A DNA stretch of 12,016 nt from Gammaproteobacteria bacterium (GTDB lineage Bacteria; Pseudomonadota; Gammaproteobacteria; Pseudomonadales; Pseudohongiellaceae). The notes beneath the pieces are model-generated. The model worked only from the letters and a program-made list of their open reading frames with translations, made no database searches and was not told the origin of the DNA. Made by a program: the position numbers and the translations under genes. The stretch lies in contig DORE01000180.1 in NCBI GenBank assembly GCA_003514305.1, positions 1-12,016 of the forward strand. The letters run 5' to 3'. Shown here in pieces: positions 1-6,963 of this stretch; positions within the stretch are counted from its first letter, which is position 1, and each line of letters starts with the position of its first letter.

Positions 1-2
1 TT

Positions 3-41
3 TCCGGTATCATCGGCATGGCCTCTATTGGTACTACTTAA
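3..41 (+). CDS. Possible C-terminal tail of a gene entering from the left edge
   Basis: Reading from base 3, the frame gives SGIIGMASIGTT followed by TAA at 39-41. The glycine- and hydrophobic-rich composition would fit the end of a membrane protein or transporter. The other two forward frames also stay open for a similar distance (to a TAA at 44-46 and a TAG at 49-51), so the choice rests only on composition. Twelve residues cannot be assigned to a family. If real, the gene is convergent with the minus-strand gene ending at 111, with about 70 bases between them. Confidence 0.25.
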   Translation, partial: SGIIGMASIGTT

Positions 42-110
42 TCTAAGTTAGCAATTGCAAAGGCAGATTGCGACACTGCGTGTCGCGCTCAGCCGCACTG
101 TTAGCCTTGC

Positions 111-1112
111 CTAGCGATTCATTTCTTCTTCAATCTCCAGACGCCGCGCCCCCGCCAAAATGCCAGGTAGCGCACGATTCCCCTCGTGACAGGAGTATTC
201 GTATAGGCCAGAAGAAGGTCGCATCGGCATCTCACCCGTCCATGGATCAGTGTAAAGTTCCGGATCTTCGATGGTAAAGCTGTAGCGGATTTCATCGTCA
301 GACACCCGACGGAAGCGCTCTGTGAGCACCATATTCATCGACGCATTTATGCCATAGCCTTGCGCAATCTCCCATTCGCTGAAATTCTTAGTGGTTACGA
401 CCAAGGTTTCGCCATCGTAGTAACCTACAGAATCTCCGAGCCATTTGCGGTAGGGTAGATCGTGATGGCTCTCGTCTATTTTCACAATCCGCGCGTCATG
501 AACCATCTCGACCACCAGAACAACATGATCAGGGCTCTGAATAATTTGCATGTTGTTGTTATAGACGCTACTGATAAATGGTGTGCTGGACGAAAAAGCT
601 TTCAAGCAACGGTCAGAGAGCGGCCTGCCCTCTGGGCCATCGCTTCGGCCAAGGGAACCCTGAACTTGGAACACGGAATTAGCTTGCTGACGTCGGATCA
701 TGGCTCCTTGTTCACGATAAGGAATTCGACCATCTGGCGGATCAATGATGATAGACGTGCGGTATTTTCCATCAATTAGTGCGAGCGAGTCCCCGATGCT
801 GAAGTACTCAGGATCGTAACCACCCACATTAGCAGGATCATTTTTTCTGTTAGTTCCAAAATTTTGGTAATCATCAAGAATCTTGGAGGTGGGCTCCAGT
901 GTGCTCAGCATGGAGCCTTCGTCAATCTCAAGTTCACTGTAATGGGCGGGCCGCTGCAGGCCTGTGCGCGTTTCATAACTCCATGTGCCCTGCAGGTCGG
1001 GCGCGCCGAAATCCAACATTGGTGTGGAGTACTCGTTTTGACCGTTAGCTGCCGAAACAACAAGCCCGGTCAGAGTCAGGGTCAAAGAGCACGATTTCAT
1101 CATGTTACACAT
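111..1112 (-). CDS. Secreted protein of a conserved uncharacterised family
   Basis: The protein has 333 residues from the chosen ATG at 1112, which has a GGAG site 8 bases upstream. A longer in-frame start at 1217 would place 35 non-signal-like residues before the signal peptide and has no comparable site. Residues 1-24 form a Sec-type signal peptide (Lys6, a Leu/Thr-rich core, probable cleavage ANG|Q). The mature part carries motifs I associate with a large family of environmental bacterial proteins of unknown function: DLQGTW (39-44), DPPDGRIPY (124-132), GPEGRPLSDRC (159-169), KWLGDSVGYYDGETLVV (223-239) and YEYSCHEGN near the C-terminus (Cys308). The beta-rich, aromatic pattern suggests a barrel or sandwich fold, but I cannot name a reaction. 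It is transcribed away from the VOC gene. A candidate TATAAT lies 56 bases upstream. It is certainly a real gene; its function is unknown. Confidence 0.88.
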   Translation of the reverse strand: MCNMMKSCSLTLTLTGLVVSAANGQNEYSTPMLDFGAPDLQGTWSYETRTGLQRPAHYSELEIDEGSMLSTLEPTSKILDDYQNFGTNRKNDPANVGGYDPEYFSIGDSLALIDGKYRTSIIIDPPDGRIPYREQGAMIRRQQANSVFQVQGSLGRSDGPEGRPLSDRCLKAFSSSTPFISSVYNNNMQIIQSPDHVVLVVEMVHDARIVKIDESHHDLPYRKWLGDSVGYYDGETLVVTTKNFSEWEIAQGYGINASMNMVLTERFRRVSDDEIRYSFTIEDPELYTDPWTGEMPMRPSSGLYEYSCHEGNRALPGILAGARRLEIEEEMNR

Positions 1113-1167
1113 CAGGCGTTCTCCAGCATATCGGCAGAAAGGATAGATTCTCACAGGTTCGCTGCCG

Positions 1168-1173
1168 ATTATA
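1168..1173 (-). promoter_or_regulatory. Candidate -10 box (TATAAT) for the 111-1112 gene
   Basis: Read on the minus strand, a perfect TATAAT lies 56 bases before the ATG at 1112 and would give a leader of about 50 bases containing the GGAG site. No good -35 hexamer is seen 16-18 bases further upstream, so this is a partial match only. Confidence 0.4.
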
Positions 1174-1623
1174 GAAAAATAGAAAAGTTTGCTACGGATA
1201 AGGGCAATTTCCCTCAAATCTTACAGATCGCTCTAGATTTACAAAGCTAAAAATCAGTGAAATGGTTGCGATTAGAGGTGGTTGAGATTTAACTCAAGCT
1301 CATTTCAGTCGTTATTGACGCGCTCCAGAAGCTCTACAAGAGAAACCTGCGGCAACAAATGATTGAAATTCCACATTACTAATAAAAGTTGCTAGCGGTG
1401 GGATCTCCCAACGCTGATACGCCCAATACCGATCCATGGAGGATTTACGTTTCTCATTCGTGGCTTGGCCGAAGGTGGGCTGCCATACGAACGCAGAGGT
1501 TGCCGTCAGCATAATTCAAACTCTCTGGTTCCTGGTAATCTTTCCTATGCCAGTCATTCTGTTTTTCCGATGCAGTAGCAATTTCTCGCCTTTCAGCCCC
1601 GCACTTTTGTCGCACGCTTTCTA

Positions 1624-1632
1624 TGCTAGGAT
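1624..1632 (+). promoter_or_regulatory. Candidate extended -10 (TGCTAGGAT) for the VOC gene
   Basis: TGCTAGGAT matches the extended -10 pattern TGnTAnnnT and lies 28 bases before the ATG at 1661, giving a predicted leader of roughly 20 bases that includes GGAG at 1651-1654. A weak -35-like TTTTGT sits at 1605-1610 with a 16-base spacer. Sequence match only. Confidence 0.42.
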
Positions 1633-1660
1633 GGATATGACGAGTCTGACGGAGAGCCCA

Positions 1661-2731
1661 ATGAAAATCATGATATACACGGTAAGTGCTCTCACTTCCG
1701 CTCTGCTTGCGCTGACCGCTCGTGCGGAAATTGAAATTGATCCTGATGCTACTATTCATGATTCCCCTACCACCCTCATAGGAGTGAATCACATCGGCCT
1801 TTCGGTAAAAAACCTGGAGAGCACGCTCGCTTTTTACCAAAGTGTTTCGGGCTTTAAACTAGTTTCTCGGCAATCGTTTCGCAACAGTGCTGCTGCCGAC
1901 CAGCTCTTTGGCGTAGACAACGTCGCATACGAGATTGCCGTGCTGGAAGCGCCTAATATGCTATTCGAGTTCATTCAATTCGAGCACAATGCTTATACGC
2001 AAATGAGGAAAATGCCGGTAAATGGCCCGGGCATGACTCATACCTGTTTTCAATCCGCATCGAATGATTCTGGGTATGAGAAATTCAGCGACGCCGGAGC
2101 AGCCATTCTTTCATACGGCAACCAGCCGATTGATCTCGGTGGATACGGGGTAACTTATGCTTACGGATATGATCCTGAAGGCAATATGTTCGAGATGGAA
2201 CAACTAGACTCTGGGCCTCTAGCACAGATAGAAACTAATCTGCGCTGGATCGATGAAGGGCATAGTATGTGGATGACTCAAGTCGCTCTTGTCACCCATG
2301 ACATTGAAAGGCTGACCAACTGGTACAGTGATGTAATGGCATTCAGGCCTTATCGAGTAGGCGATTACGAAGGGCATCCACGCATGGCCGAAGTTGCAGG
2401 TGAGCCCTATCTTTCTCTATTGGCTTCTTGGTTTCGCATGGATTCCCACGCTAAAACTATTGAGCTATGGCAATACCGCGACCCGATCACGCCAGAACCA
2501 ACCGGCAAAAAGGGCGTGACCGATTTCGGATATACCTTTTCGATCGAAGTAGGTGATATCTCAGCAGAATATGATCGAATGACAAGCCTCGGCGTAGAGT
2601 TTGTCAGCGAGCCGATAGATATGGGCGAATATCATCAGGTTTATGCACATGACATTGACGGAAACGTCTTTGCGCTGCGTCAGTGGAATAGTCCCAGCTC
2701 ACAGTTCTCGGTACCCAATCTCGAGCAGTAA
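1661..2731 (+). CDS. Secreted tandem-domain VOC (glyoxalase/dioxygenase-fold) protein
   Basis: The protein has 356 residues from the ATG at 1661, which has GGAG 6 bases upstream and begins a clear Sec signal peptide (MKIMIYTVSALTSALLALTARA, cleavage ARA|E). The in-frame extension back to 1436 is rejected for that reason. Two VOC domains follow. Domain 1 (about 38-185) has GVNHIGLSV, GMTHTCF and DPEGNMFEMEQ, giving the His44/His127/Glu178 metal-ligand set expected of the fold. Domain 2 (about 203-345) has MTQVALV, TDFGYTFSIEV and DIDGNVFALRQW, so the equivalent positions are Gln207, Gly290 and Ala338 and the second site looks metal-free. VOC proteins include lyases, isomerases, extradiol dioxygenases and resistance proteins; the substrate cannot be told here. 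A periplasmic location is unusual for the fold. It stands alone, followed by an inverted repeat. Confidence 0.9.
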   Translation: MKIMIYTVSALTSALLALTARAEIEIDPDATIHDSPTTLIGVNHIGLSVKNLESTLAFYQSVSGFKLVSRQSFRNSAAADQLFGVDNVAYEIAVLEAPNMLFEFIQFEHNAYTQMRKMPVNGPGMTHTCFQSASNDSGYEKFSDAGAAILSYGNQPIDLGGYGVTYAYGYDPEGNMFEMEQLDSGPLAQIETNLRWIDEGHSMWMTQVALVTHDIERLTNWYSDVMAFRPYRVGDYEGHPRMAEVAGEPYLSLLASWFRMDSHAKTIELWQYRDPITPEPTGKKGVTDFGYTFSIEVGDISAEYDRMTSLGVEFVSEPIDMGEYHQVYAHDIDGNVFALRQWNSPSSQFSVPNLEQ

Positions 2732-2980
2732 GATCTTCGCCATACAAAATCACCGCTAGCGATTGGGTGGCGAAGTCAAGTCTTTGATCAATCAGGTAGC
2801 TTTACTGCCAAACTGCCGGCGGCATCGACGCCCCCCCCTCGCGATCTTGCTGCTGTAGCGTACCTCCTTGCTAAATAGGTCCTGTGTATCTAAAGCATCA
2901 AGATTTTGGGGTATCGGAAAAAAAGAAGAGGTAGAATGTCGCCGTGAATTCCGTACGAGCAGATATGGTGGAAACCTGAC
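2732..2980. other. Intergenic region before the sulfurtransferase/SulP pair
   Basis: Apart from the inverted repeat at 2735-2775, this 249-base gap contains a run of eight C (2831-2838) and a TAGAAT (2932-2937) that could be a -10 box, although no properly spaced -35 is seen. GGTGGAA at 2967-2973 is the likely ribosome binding site for the start at 2981. No gene is supported. Confidence 0.5.
2735..2775. repeat. 8-bp inverted repeat just after the VOC stop codon
   Basis: CTTCGCCA (2735-2742) is matched by its exact reverse complement TGGCGAAG (2768-2775), 3 bases after the VOC stop. The 25-base loop contains a second perfect palindrome, CGCTAGCG (2754-2761). It may act as a weak terminator for the VOC gene, but only a short T cluster (TCAAGTCTTT) follows, so an operator or chance repeat remains possible. 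Confidence 0.4.
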
Positions 2981-3430
2981 ATGCAAAAAATTAATGCATC
3001 GCCGTTGGTGTCCCTCTCGGCACAAATAGATGAGCGAGATCTTTTGAATTTAGCCGACGACGGCGTTCAGTTAATTATCTGCAATCGACCCGATGGCGAA
3101 TCTGCCAACCAACCTTCATTTAATGTAATCAAGAAGGCAGCTCTAGAACTCGGCATAGAGGCAGTTTCAATCGCCTTTAAAAGCGGCGAGATGGATCTTC
3201 ATCACATTGAGTCTTTTACTCGCTTACTCAACACAGGCAAAAAAACGCATGCCTATTGCCGCACCGGAAACCGATCTTTCTGCCTGTATGCAGCCTTCCA
3301 TGCCAGTACAGGTAAACCCGAGAAAGAAATCACCGCACTATCGAAGGAGATCGGTTACGACATCACACAATACATCACGCCCTACTATTCTGGAGGTCAT
3401 AATCCTCTGGAACGCTTCGAGACAGAATAA
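2981..3430 (+). CDS. DUF442/TIGR01244-family sulfurtransferase-like protein
   Basis: This 149-residue cytoplasmic protein matches the stand-alone form of the phosphatase-like/rhodanese-like domain (DUF442, TIGR01244) found at the N-terminus of Blh proteins. The visible match covers the opening ASPLVSLSAQI segment, the NRPDGE motif (35-40) and the active-site loop AYCRTGNRS with Cys93 and Arg98. The loop is Cys-x4-Arg, the six-residue size typical of rhodaneses, rather than the Cys-x5-Arg of tyrosine phosphatases. That favours a persulfide-carrying sulfurtransferase over a phosphatase; this is inference. There is no fused metallo-beta-lactamase (persulfide dioxygenase) domain. The stop lies 3 bases before the SulP start, so the two are almost certainly co-transcribed and probably translationally coupled, placing it in sulfide/sulfane-sulfur handling. 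Confidence 0.87.
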   Translation: MQKINASPLVSLSAQIDERDLLNLADDGVQLIICNRPDGESANQPSFNVIKKAALELGIEAVSIAFKSGEMDLHHIESFTRLLNTGKKTHAYCRTGNRSFCLYAAFHASTGKPEKEITALSKEIGYDITQYITPYYSGGHNPLERFETE

Positions 3431-3433
3431 TTA

Positions 3434-5176
3434 ATGGCATGGCCCGCGGCATCGTCCCCTCTTGTCGAGTCTATAAGACACTATAACAGGCAAAGCTTCA
3501 TCAGCGACATGGCTGCCTCGATAATCGTGGCCATCATGCTAGTACCTCAGTCACTTGCCTACGCCATGCTGGCGGGGCTACCCCCAGAAGTAGGTCTTTA
3601 TGCAAGTATTGCTCCGCTAATTGCATACGCCGTGCTCGGAACCAGCAGCACCCTGTCGGTGGGTCCGGTAGCGATCACTTCTTTAATGACCGGCGCTGCC
3701 CTGACGGAGGTCGCCCAACAGGGCAGCGCCGACTATCTGACCGGCGCTATTATCTTGGCGGCCCTGTCCGGAATCATGCTAATGGTGTTTGGGATACTGC
3801 GCTTGGGATTCTTAGCCAATTTCCTTTCACATACCGTGGTTTCTGCATTTATTACAGCTTCAGCGCTGATCATCGCTCTCAGTCAGGTTCGTCACATTCT
3901 CGGGATAGAAGCGGAAGGAGATAACCTATTCGAGCTAGTGCGCGCAATCAGTGTTCAGCTGAGTCATACCAATTTCCATACCACGCTCATCGGCCTTGCG
4001 ACGCTTACCTTTTTGTTTGCATTGAGGATTTGTGGTGCCAGTATTCTGCAAAGAGCGGGCCTGCCTTTGCAGGCAGCCGAGCTAATAGCTAAATCTGCGC
4101 CCGTAATCGGGGTGATTATCACAATTCTACTCACTTACAGGTTTGCACTTGCTCAGCGCGGAGTCTCAATCGTAGGGGAAATTCCGACGGGTCTGCCTGC
4201 GTTCGCCTTACCAGCTTTTTCAATGGAGTCGGTTGAAATATTGCTGGTACCCGCAGCACTGATTTCTATTATCGGATATGTCGAATCGATATCTGTCGGA
4301 AGAACATTAGGGGCACACAGAAACGAACGGGTAGACAGCAACAAAGAGCTTATCGGTCTTGGCGCCGCAAACCTGGCCTCAGCGCTTTCGGGCTCGCTAC
4401 CGGTAACCGGAGGCTTCTCAAGGTCCGTAGTAAACTTTGATGCCGGCGCAGTAACGCAGGCGGCCAGTATTTATGCGGCCATTCTTATTGCTTTGGTATC
4501 GTTGTTTTTGACACCAGCCCTGTTTTTTTTACCTAAAGCAACACTGGCCGCGATAATCATTGTTGCTGTTCTGTCATTAGTAGATTTTTCAATAATCAAA
4601 AAAACCTGGCGCTATTCGATTGCCGATAGCCTCGTCCTACTAATTACCATTGGCGCAACCCTTGGCTTGGGGGTAGAGACGGGCGTTAGCTCTGGTGTAG
4701 TGTCCTCTCTAGCACTTCATCTTTATCGAACGTCGAGGCCGCACATTGCAGAAGTCGGTCTAGTCAAGGGTACAGAGCACTTTCGCAATGTGCGCCGGTA
4801 TGAGGTCAAAACAGTCTCGGAAGTCCTGTCTTTGAGGGTTGATGAAAGTCTGTTTTTTGCGAATGCAAGTTTCCTTGAAGATGAGATTTTCATGCAGCTG
4901 AGTAGGCGCCCAGCAATCAAGCACGTCATCTTGATGTGCAGCGCGGTGAACGAAATTGACTACAGTGCACTTGAAGTGCTGGAAGAACTAAACAGACGAT
5001 TCACGGAGCAAGGGCTGGCACTCCACTTTTCTGAGGTCAAGGGGCCTGTCTTTGATCGATTGGAACGTACCGCGTTCGTGAGCCGCCTATCTGGAAATCT
5101 TTATCTTTCGCAGCATAAGGCCTTCACGGACTTGTGTGAACGCTTTCACTACAGCTCACCATCCCAAGAGCGATAG
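3434..5176 (+). CDS. SulP-family anion permease with C-terminal STAS domain
   Basis: This 580-residue inner-membrane protein has the normal length of bacterial SulP (SLC26-type) transporters. The N-terminal half carries the sulfate-transporter signature VPQSLAYAMLAGLPPEVGLY (Pro38-Gln39-Ser40), followed by GTSSTLSVGPVAITSLMTG, and later SISVGRTLGAHRNERVDSNKEL and SGSLPVTGGFSRSVVNFDAG (about 319-338). Hydrophobic segments fill roughly residues 20-440. The cytoplasmic tail (about 463-570) is a STAS domain with the VNEIDYSALEVLEEL motif (Asp509, Ser511). Known family substrates include sulfate, bicarbonate and other anions; the sulfurtransferase-like neighbour favours a sulfur oxyanion, but the substrate is not provable here. 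No strong ribosome binding site precedes the ATG, consistent with coupling to the upstream gene. It is convergent with the FG-GAP gene. Confidence 0.93.
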   Translation: MAWPAASSPLVESIRHYNRQSFISDMAASIIVAIMLVPQSLAYAMLAGLPPEVGLYASIAPLIAYAVLGTSSTLSVGPVAITSLMTGAALTEVAQQGSADYLTGAIILAALSGIMLMVFGILRLGFLANFLSHTVVSAFITASALIIALSQVRHILGIEAEGDNLFELVRAISVQLSHTNFHTTLIGLATLTFLFALRICGASILQRAGLPLQAAELIAKSAPVIGVIITILLTYRFALAQRGVSIVGEIPTGLPAFALPAFSMESVEILLVPAALISIIGYVESISVGRTLGAHRNERVDSNKELIGLGAANLASALSGSLPVTGGFSRSVVNFDAGAVTQAASIYAAILIALVSLFLTPALFFLPKATLAAIIIVAVLSLVDFSIIKKTWRYSIADSLVLLITIGATLGLGVETGVSSGVVSSLALHLYRTSRPHIAEVGLVKGTEHFRNVRRYEVKTVSEVLSLRVDESLFFANASFLEDEIFMQLSRRPAIKHVILMCSAVNEIDYSALEVLEELNRRFTEQGLALHFSEVKGPVFDRLERTAFVSRLSGNLYLSQHKAFTDLCERFHYSSPSQER

Positions 5177-5220
5177 ACACCACACTTAAAGCCGCATCGG
5201 AACAAATCGAGTCAGTCCAA

Positions 5221-5241
5221 GGAAAACCCGATGGGATTTTC
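5221..5241. terminator. Weak hairpin between convergent genes
   Basis: GAAAACCC and GGGATTTTC form a short A/T-flanked stem with one bulged base around a GAT loop, lying 45 bases after the SulP stop. Because the flanks are A on one side and T on the other, it could work for either direction, but the GC core is only three pairs. Low confidence. Confidence 0.25.
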
Positions 5242-5252
5242 AAGATCGACGG

Positions 5253-5280
5253 ACCGAAAAACTGAGTTGCGTTTTACGGT
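5253..5280. repeat. Inverted repeat spanning the FG-GAP stop codon
   Basis: ACCGAAAAAC (5253-5262) and GTTTTACGGT (5271-5280) pair at 9 of 10 positions around an 8-base loop. The right arm contains the TAA stop of the minus-strand FG-GAP gene (5274-5276), so the hairpin would form at the very 3' end of that message. It lacks a following T tract on either strand and is therefore not a canonical terminator. Confidence 0.4.
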
Positions 5281-6725
5281 AACGGCATCTCACCACTTTC
5301 CTGATCACGCGCCGGCTGAAACGCTGCCCGGGGCTGATCGGTTCGAACCTGCTCCAGCCAGAAAACGCCATCATAGGGATAGCTGTTGCCGCGAGTACCG
5401 ATAAAATCAAGATCGCCATCGCCATCGAGGTCACGAGCCATGAATTTGTCAAACATTCCACGCTTGCGGCGTGAAATATCATGGCGTCTCCATTCTCCAT
5501 GAACAGCCTCTGCGCCAGGATTTTCAAACCAACCAATCCGACCAAGAGCGCCATCAACCCCCACTGAGTGGTCATCTCCCGTCCGATCACCGCGACTGTA
5601 ACTGCCAGCCATCAAGTCAATGTCTCCATCACCATCGATATCTGCGACTGCATATCCGGTGTGACTGTCGGGCGCAAAAGTGCCGATGTAGTTGGCATTC
5701 CACGCGTCGCCCTTTCTAGTCGGCTGCTGGATCCAGACCAGACCGCGCGGTGCTGTGCCGATAATATCAAGCCGACCGTCGCCGGAGAGATCTGCATACT
5801 CAAGGTTGAAGCCTGACATTTGTGCGCCGTTGATGCCAACCGCCTGCTCAATGAACGTCAGTGTTCCATCACCTTGGTTTTCAAAAATAACCAGCCTGGA
5901 TTCGCCTCTGGTGCCGACGACTATATCCAGGTCCCCGTCGTTATCGATGTCCACGGGCTCCGCATTTTGCGGAATGCTGTAGTTTCCTAAAACATGGACC
6001 TGCCAGCTATCCCCCTGCAAAGGGTCCCCGTGGAGCGTGTGAAGCTCAACAGGTGTCGAACGAGCATAATCTGCCGGACCGGGGGTCTGAGCTCCTTTGT
6101 TCGGCGCCGTGAGCTCAGGCACACCGTCATCATTAAAGTCTGCTGCAAACACACGTATGTACGACCCCTTATCTCTCGTTAGGGGCAAAATCAAACGCTG
6201 CCACACTTCACTGCGGGAGCCGTTTCCTGGATTCTGTAGATAGATCAGATGAGAACGCTCGGCAGCCACCACGATGTCTAACCAACCATCCTGGTTTAGA
6301 TCCGCTAGAACCGCATCCTCGGGTGCGGGGACATCTTCTGCTTCGGCCACAGTAATATTGAACCAAAGATCTGGATCATTCGATCCATAATGAATGCGCA
6401 CATGGCCTGCTATCGGCGGCACAAAATCCTCTAAAAACGAACCGGAATCATATTCTGCGTCCGACTCATGAACCGATACGATGTCCTCGATCCCATCTCT
6501 ATCTATGTCTCCCATTACAAATCCATCGCTGCCGCTGAAATTGATGCCAGCAGTCACGGGGTCGTCGATGAGATGCTCCCTCCAGCTGATGTAATCGCCG
6601 CTTGCAGATTGAACTACGGTCAGAGTTTCCCCTACAAGAGGCTGAGCATGGGCTGATCGGAAATTGTTTGTAAAAACACACAGGACGGTCAGTAATGCAG
6701 CAGTACGAAATCGTTGAATGATCAT
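5274..6725 (-). CDS. Secreted FG-GAP/VCBS-repeat beta-propeller protein
   Basis: The protein has 483 residues with a very good ribosome binding site (AAGGAG, 6 bases before the ATG) and a Sec signal peptide ending AHA|Q at residue 27. The mature part has seven FG-GAP/VCBS repeats, each with a DxDxDGxxD-type calcium loop: 73-81, 142-150, 196-204, 259-267, 312-320, 362-370 and 432-440. Spacings of 50-70 residues fit a seven-bladed propeller. The third loop ends in Glu204 rather than Asp. After the last blade only a short polar tail remains, with no anchor, lipobox, sorting signal or catalytic domain visible. Such proteins usually bind ligands or serve as adhesion or scaffold modules; no enzyme activity can be assigned. 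It is divergent from the PQQ dehydrogenase gene. Confidence 0.9.
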   Translation of the reverse strand: MIIQRFRTAALLTVLCVFTNNFRSAHAQPLVGETLTVVQSASGDYISWREHLIDDPVTAGINFSGSDGFVMGDIDRDGIEDIVSVHESDAEYDSGSFLEDFVPPIAGHVRIHYGSNDPDLWFNITVAEAEDVPAPEDAVLADLNQDGWLDIVVAAERSHLIYLQNPGNGSRSEVWQRLILPLTRDKGSYIRVFAADFNDDGVPELTAPNKGAQTPGPADYARSTPVELHTLHGDPLQGDSWQVHVLGNYSIPQNAEPVDIDNDGDLDIVVGTRGESRLVIFENQGDGTLTFIEQAVGINGAQMSGFNLEYADLSGDGRLDIIGTAPRGLVWIQQPTRKGDAWNANYIGTFAPDSHTGYAVADIDGDGDIDLMAGSYSRGDRTGDDHSVGVDGALGRIGWFENPGAEAVHGEWRRHDISRRKRGMFDKFMARDLDGDGDLDFIGTRGNSYPYDGVFWLEQVRTDQPRAAFQPARDQESGEMPLP

Positions 6726-6733
6726 GGTTAGCT

Positions 6734-6758
6734 CCTTGTTTAGTATAGTTTAACAAGG
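6734..6758 (-). promoter_or_regulatory. Inverted repeat overlapping the FG-GAP ribosome binding site and a TATACT box
   Basis: CCTTGTT (6734-6740) and AACAAGG (6752-6758) are perfect 7-bp arms around 11 bases. On the minus strand the second arm contains most of the AAGGAG ribosome binding site (6737-6732), and the loop holds TATACT (6747-6742), a good -10 match, with a weak TTTCCG at 6770-6765 as possible -35 (17-base spacer). It could be an operator over the promoter or an mRNA hairpin masking the ribosome binding site. Sequence evidence only. Confidence 0.38.
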
Positions 6759-6934
6759 GGCTACCGGAAAATTCATCTGATAATCATTAACTGTTCTGTC
6801 TTGCAATTACGCTTGCTGCGCTGACGCCCCATCTTCCAAATACATTACAGAGTGCGCAAGGCTGAAAGTATCTGTGACAACTACGTTTACGACACTGGAC
6901 AAAGACTTGATGAAGACATACCTTTGGTCAAACC

Positions 6935-6946
6935 ATTCTATAGAAT
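6935..6946. repeat. 12-bp perfect palindrome upstream of the PQQ dehydrogenase
   Basis: ATTCTATAGAAT reads the same on both strands and ends 4 bases before the AGGA ribosome binding site at 6951. It lies in the probable leader or promoter of the dehydrogenase gene. It may be a regulator site or chance in AT-rich sequence. Confidence 0.35.
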
Positions 6947-6963
6947 TTTTAGGAAAAATCCGC

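Larger units (their letters stand above)
1113..1660. other. 548-base divergent intergenic region
   Basis: This gap separates the start codons of the divergent secreted-protein gene (1112) and VOC gene (1661). I see a candidate -10 box for each neighbour but no RNA gene or convincing small gene. A minus-strand open frame (1312-1512) has no ribosome binding site and no recognised motif. The open frame that runs in phase into the VOC gene from 1436 is treated as non-coding because the signal peptide begins at 1661. The middle part (about 1220-1600) has no feature I can name. Confidence 0.6.
6726..6963. other. Divergent control region between FG-GAP and PQQ dehydrogenase genes
   Basis: This 238-base gap must hold the promoters of both genes. 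On the FG-GAP side there is the inverted repeat at 6734-6758. On the dehydrogenase side there is a perfect palindrome ATTCTATAGAAT (6935-6946) and an AGGA ribosome binding site at 6951-6954. I found no well-spaced sigma70 -35/-10 pair for the dehydrogenase. An in-frame GTG at 6874 is not taken as its start because the signal peptide begins at 6964. Confidence 0.55.

Noticed and set aside
1113..1217. In-frame N-terminal extension of the uncharacterised secreted protein
   Set aside because: It has no ribosome binding site and would displace the signal peptide; GGAG precedes the ATG at 1112, and the TATAAT candidate falls inside it.
1312..1512. Minus-strand 66-codon open frame in the divergent gap
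   Set aside because: No ribosome binding site, no recognised motif, and it overlaps the presumed control region.
1436..1660. In-frame N-terminal extension of the VOC gene
   Set aside because: The ATG at 1661 has GGAG at good spacing and begins a textbook signal peptide; the extension would bury it, and a likely -10 box lies inside the extension.
2831..2838. Run of eight C as a phase-variation tract
   Set aside because: It is intergenic, not at a spacing that clearly affects a promoter, and a single homopolymer of this length is weak evidence.
6874..6963. GTG-initiated extension of the PQQ dehydrogenase
   Set aside because: The signal peptide and AGGA site both point to the ATG at 6964.
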